Assembly: GCA_003647435.1 (NCBI GenBank) | Contig: QMMV01000080.1 | Span: 1-7,774 of the forward strand | Source of the DNA: Deltaproteobacteria bacterium | GTDB lineage: Bacteria > Desulfobacterota > Desulfobacteria > Desulfobacterales > C00003060 | DNA: 7,774 nt | Direction: 5' to 3' | Translations under genes and position numbers: made by a program | Part shown: piece after piece, positions 4,988 through 7,774 of the stretch | Layout of the letters: every line of letters starts with the position of its first letter | How positions within the stretch are numbered: position 1 is the stretch's first letter | Notes under the pieces: generated by a model | The model's input: only the letters and a program-made list of their open reading frames with translations | Databases searched by the model: none | Told to the model about the DNA's origin: nothing

Positions 4988-6139
4988 GTGAAGATTGCCC
5001 TGATTCGGAAGAAATATACTCCCTTTGGGGGCGCGGAAAGATATATTGATGCCCTGATAGGGCAGCTGCTTGATTTAGGCCATGAGGTACACATCTTTGC
5101 CAATGAATGGCAAATCGTAAACGCAGAACGGAAAGCGCAAAACGGAAAACTGTTTTTTCACGATGTTCCAATGATCAAGGGCCTATCCGTGCTAAAGGTC
5201 CTTTCTTTTGCCCTTAATGCAAGACGGCTGGTGAAAAAAGAGCGCTTTGATGTTATACACAGCTTCGAGCGCACGCTCTATCAGGATATATACAGGGCGG
5301 GAGACGGTTGTCATAAGGAGTGGCTGATACAACGTGCCAAGTATGAGCCGCTCTGGAAAACTATTCTTGTGCGAATGAATCCGCTACACTGGGCATTTTT
5401 GTGGATCGAAAAGAGGCTTTTTGCCCCCGAAAACACCAAAATCGTTATTGCCAATTCCAGGCGTGGCAAAGAAGAGATCATAAAGCATTACCATTTTCCA
5501 GAAGAACGCATTCAAGTCATTTATAATGGAGTGAACACCAGTCGTTTTAATCCTGCCAATCGAGAAAAGTATCGATCGGCCGTAAGGATGGAGTTAGGGC
5601 TTTTTGATTCCGATCGTGTTATTCTCTTCCTGGGCTCGGGCTTTGAACGAAAAGGACTTTCCTTCGCACTGGAAATGCTTGCAGGGTTAAGCGATTCTCG
5701 CATCAAGCTCGTGGTGGCAGGGAAAGACAACCCCCAAAAATACAGAAAACTGGCAAACCAATTTGGGATCAAGGATAGAGTCATTTTTATAGGCCCGACA
5801 AAGGAGCCTGAAAAGCTCTACGCTGCTGCGGATGTTTTTTTTCTCCCAACAATATACGAACCGTTCAGCAATGCCTGCCTGGAGGCAATGGCTTCAGGGG
5901 TGCCTGTGGTAACGACTCGAGTGAACGGCGCTTCGGAATGGATCAGGGAGGGCATAGATGGGTATGTCATAGATGATCTCGGAGATATGTCATCATGTAG
6001 GAGTAAATTGGCTCAATGCCTGGGCCAGATTTCTTGCAAGGCCGCAGATACGAGAAGATTTCAGCTCTCGTGGCAAGAGCACGTGGAAGCAGTGAAATCG
6101 ATCTATGATGGTGTCTTTTGTATTCGGGCAGGGGGTTAG
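4988..6139 (+). CDS. Family 4 glycosyltransferase, WaaG-like LPS core glycosyltransferase
   Basis: The 383-residue protein has the GT-B fold and resembles WaaG, which adds the first outer-core hexose to heptose II in E. coli. The N-terminus MKIALIRKKYTPFGGAERYI contains the GGAER acceptor-side loop (14-18). Domain two begins around VILFLGSGFERKG (211-223). The retaining-enzyme E-x7-E motif is E291 to E299 in EPFSNACLEAMASGVPVV, which holds the nucleotide sugar. The GTG start follows the small ORF by 3 bases and has only a weak upstream GGAAAAG, so reinitiation or coupling is likely. The end overlaps by 22 nt only if the next gene starts at TTG 6118; otherwise there is an 8-nt gap. The sugar and acceptor are inferred from family and context. 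Confidence 0.92.
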   Translation: MKIALIRKKYTPFGGAERYIDALIGQLLDLGHEVHIFANEWQIVNAERKAQNGKLFFHDVPMIKGLSVLKVLSFALNARRLVKKERFDVIHSFERTLYQDIYRAGDGCHKEWLIQRAKYEPLWKTILVRMNPLHWAFLWIEKRLFAPENTKIVIANSRRGKEEIIKHYHFPEERIQVIYNGVNTSRFNPANREKYRSAVRMELGLFDSDRVILFLGSGFERKGLSFALEMLAGLSDSRIKLVVAGKDNPQKYRKLANQFGIKDRVIFIGPTKEPEKLYAAADVFFLPTIYEPFSNACLEAMASGVPVVTTRVNGASEWIREGIDGYVIDDLGDMSSCRSKLAQCLGQISCKAADTRRFQLSWQEHVEAVKSIYDGVFCIRAGG

Positions 6140-6147
6140 TCACGTTT

Positions 6148-7458
6148 ATGTTAACATTCTTGAAATGTGCGGGCATGGCGTTTGATACGCCGCCCTTTGT
6201 CGGGGGCGGAATTGAGGTAGCCAATGAGGGGAGACTTTCAAGAGCCAGGAAGTATTTTCTTGAGAACTATAACAATGTTGTCACCTGGCTCGTTTGCCTC
6301 TATATCCTGATTCTGCCGACAAGATTCCTTACCACTATTAAAGATTTCCTTTGTATAAGCTGTCTTTGCCTTTGGTTTGGTAGAATGGTGTTAGAGAAGA
6401 AACTACTCTTCAAAAGAACTCCTCTTGATATTCCCATACTCATATTCGGGGCACTTATAGTGGCATCCATATTTACTTCCATATCCCCCTGGAAAACTGC
6501 TGACCAGATCAGGGGCGAATTTCTAAAAGTCTTTGCCGTATTCTATTTTTCTGTCAACAACATAAACACGACCCGGCAGATAAGAACCGTTATCACATGT
6601 GTAGTATGGACGAGCCTTATTTATGCTCTTTATTCCGTAACGGGCTCAACTCTTTTAGGTGTTCATGTTGTCGGCAAGGGGGGACTGATTGATTTCCCGG
6701 GAGGTCAAGTGGCGGGTCTGTTTATCAATATCTTTATTGGATTCCTGATAGCAAGTTTTTGCTACACGAACGATATCAGAAAGAGAGTACTTCTCGGTTT
6801 CATCATTTTTGCAAACATTGCGGCACTGTATGTTGCAAGCACTCGAGCTGCCGTTGTGGCTCTATTCTTTCAGCTAATATTGTTTTTTAGAGATTCACTG
6901 AAAAAAGTTGCTCTGGTAATTCTTGGCTTTGTTTGTCTCCTTATTATGTTGCCTTGCCATAGCATCTGGCATGGAGACGATATTGGCATTCGCGTGTTTC
7001 ATGATTTTTTTCATAAGTCACCGGAAGAACTCTACAAAGGTGGAAGCACAACCGACAGGATTGCTTCTTATAAATATCACCTGAGCATCATTAAAAAAAA
7101 CCCGCTTTATCCCCACGGCTGGGGCCGTTTTTATGCCAGCAAAAGGAAACTTCTGTATACTGTTAGATCGTATGACCCTCTTTCGGCATATCTTAGCATC
7201 TGGTTTCAACTTGGCTTGCAGGGCCTTCTGGTATTCATCTTTCTCTTCTACAAATTGATAAGGATTTTCTGGGTTAATAAGGATGATGAAAACGGGGCTC
7301 TGTTTGCTGGATTTCTCCTGATGACGGTCGGCTTTGCTGTGAATATTGCATTTGGTGATTTCTATGGTGACTCTCAGGCTCTTATGCTCTGGCTCCTTTC
7401 AGGTATGGGGGTAGGCTTGTATCTAAACCCTGAAAAAGTGAAAGTCGAAAATAAGTAG
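6148..7458 (+). CDS. O-antigen ligase/polymerase family membrane protein (Wzy_C domain)
   Basis: The protein has about ten to twelve hydrophobic segments, for example VVTWLVCLYILILPT, CLCLWFGRMVL, IPILIFGALIVASI, VAGLFINIFIGFLIASF, LLGFIIFANIAALYVA and GLLVFIFLFYKLI. This fits the WaaL/Wzy superfamily, which in the inner membrane joins O-antigen to lipid A-core or polymerises repeat units on the periplasmic side. The ASTRAAVVALFFQ segment and the large following loop ending in NPLYPHGWGRFY (just before 7130) match the Wzy_C pattern with its conserved basic and histidine residues. Ligase and polymerase cannot be told apart by sequence alone; the position within a core cluster favours ligase. 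The frame is open from TTG 6118, but ATG 6148, with AGGGGG 12 bases upstream, is a better start, giving 436 residues; ATG 6175 is a third option. The next gene follows after 13 nt. Confidence 0.87.
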   Translation: MLTFLKCAGMAFDTPPFVGGGIEVANEGRLSRARKYFLENYNNVVTWLVCLYILILPTRFLTTIKDFLCISCLCLWFGRMVLEKKLLFKRTPLDIPILIFGALIVASIFTSISPWKTADQIRGEFLKVFAVFYFSVNNINTTRQIRTVITCVVWTSLIYALYSVTGSTLLGVHVVGKGGLIDFPGGQVAGLFINIFIGFLIASFCYTNDIRKRVLLGFIIFANIAALYVASTRAAVVALFFQLILFFRDSLKKVALVILGFVCLLIMLPCHSIWHGDDIGIRVFHDFFHKSPEELYKGGSTTDRIASYKYHLSIIKKNPLYPHGWGRFYASKRKLLYTVRSYDPLSAYLSIWFQLGLQGLLVFIFLFYKLIRIFWVNKDDENGALFAGFLLMTVGFAVNIAFGDFYGDSQALMLWLLSGMGVGLYLNPEKVKVENK

Positions 7459-7471
7459 ATAGATCAAGCTG

Positions 7472-7774
7472 ATGTCGAAACATAAGATAGATCTTTTCCT
7501 GATCAAGTATCTGTTCAAGTTGGTCCAACGAATTCACAGACGCGAGAATGTCTTCGATCTGAACGATATCCACAAGATTCTTATTATCAATACTACGGCA
7601 ATTGGTGATACCTTGATGTCGACACCCGCAATACGAGCTATTCGCAGATCGTATCCTGACAGTCGAATTATAGCTATGGTCAGCCCTGCTGCGAAAGAGG
7701 TGCTTTCAGCCAATCCGCATATAGATGGTTTCATTGACCACAGGGGCAAAGTAGACATTGCCTATCTTTTAAAC
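7472..7774 (+). CDS. Second family 9 heptosyltransferase, 5' part, continuing beyond the window
   Basis: An ATG at 7472 opens a frame without a stop to the window edge, giving 101 codons. After a basic N-terminal extension (1-33) comes the family 9 hallmark ILIINTTAIGDTLMSTPAI (36-54), with the conserved GD at 45-46, then YPDSRIIAMVSPAAKEVLSA and NPHIDGFID, the second strand region of the N-terminal domain. This matches ADP-heptose:LPS heptosyltransferases. The donor-binding domain is outside the window, so the subtype cannot be given. It starts 13 nt after the ligase-like gene without a strong Shine-Dalgarno sequence and is likely in the same operon. The 30-residue extension before the first strand is longer than in the other family 9 gene here. 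Confidence 0.88.
   Translation, partial: MSKHKIDLFLIKYLFKLVQRIHRRENVFDLNDIHKILIINTTAIGDTLMSTPAIRAIRRSYPDSRIIAMVSPAAKEVLSANPHIDGFIDHRGKVDIAYLLN

Overview
The window looks like chromosomal DNA of a Gram-negative bacterium, most likely a sulfate-reducing or related lineage of the Desulfobacterota (former Deltaproteobacteria). This is inferred from moderate GC, the protein style and a lipopolysaccharide (LPS) core cluster. No sequence comparison was possible, so the taxonomy is tentative.

Left part (1-1890, minus strand): three genes read leftward in the order maf, yggS, queH. maf is a nucleotide pyrophosphatase of the dTTP/UTP type and is followed after 21 nt by yggS, a PLP-binding homeostasis protein. 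Then comes a 457-bp gene-free stretch, and finally the first 37 codons of queH (epoxyqueuosine reductase), cut by the window edge. The gene-free stretch (114-570) is full of inverted repeats: a perfect 24-bp hairpin nested in a longer imperfect one, and a 22-bp inverted pair 428 bp apart that resembles the ends of a non-autonomous mobile element.

Middle part (1891-2882): a near-consensus sigma-70 promoter and a structured leader precede a 220-codon gene for an unassigned Rossmann-fold protein with a cysteine cluster. A tRNA-Leu(UAA) follows, with its own good promoter and a terminator-like hairpin.

Right part (2894-7774, plus strand): an LPS core / surface-glycan cluster. In order it holds a WaaE-like family 2 glycosyltransferase, a WaaQ-like family 9 heptosyltransferase, a 35-codon small ORF, a WaaG-like family 4 glycosyltransferase, an O-antigen ligase/polymerase-type membrane protein, and the start of a second family 9 heptosyltransferase that runs off the window. 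From the family 9 gene at about 3798 onward the genes are nearly contiguous (small overlaps or gaps of 3-13 nt), so they probably form one operon. The inferred roles fit together: heptosyl- and hexosyltransferases build the core on lipid A at the inner membrane, and the polytopic protein polymerises or ligates the outer glycan on the periplasmic side.

The most notable unlabelled item is the 35-codon ORF between the waaQ-like and waaG-like genes. It has no ATG, but a Shine-Dalgarno-like AAGGGG and a CTG overlapping the upstream stop suggest translational coupling.
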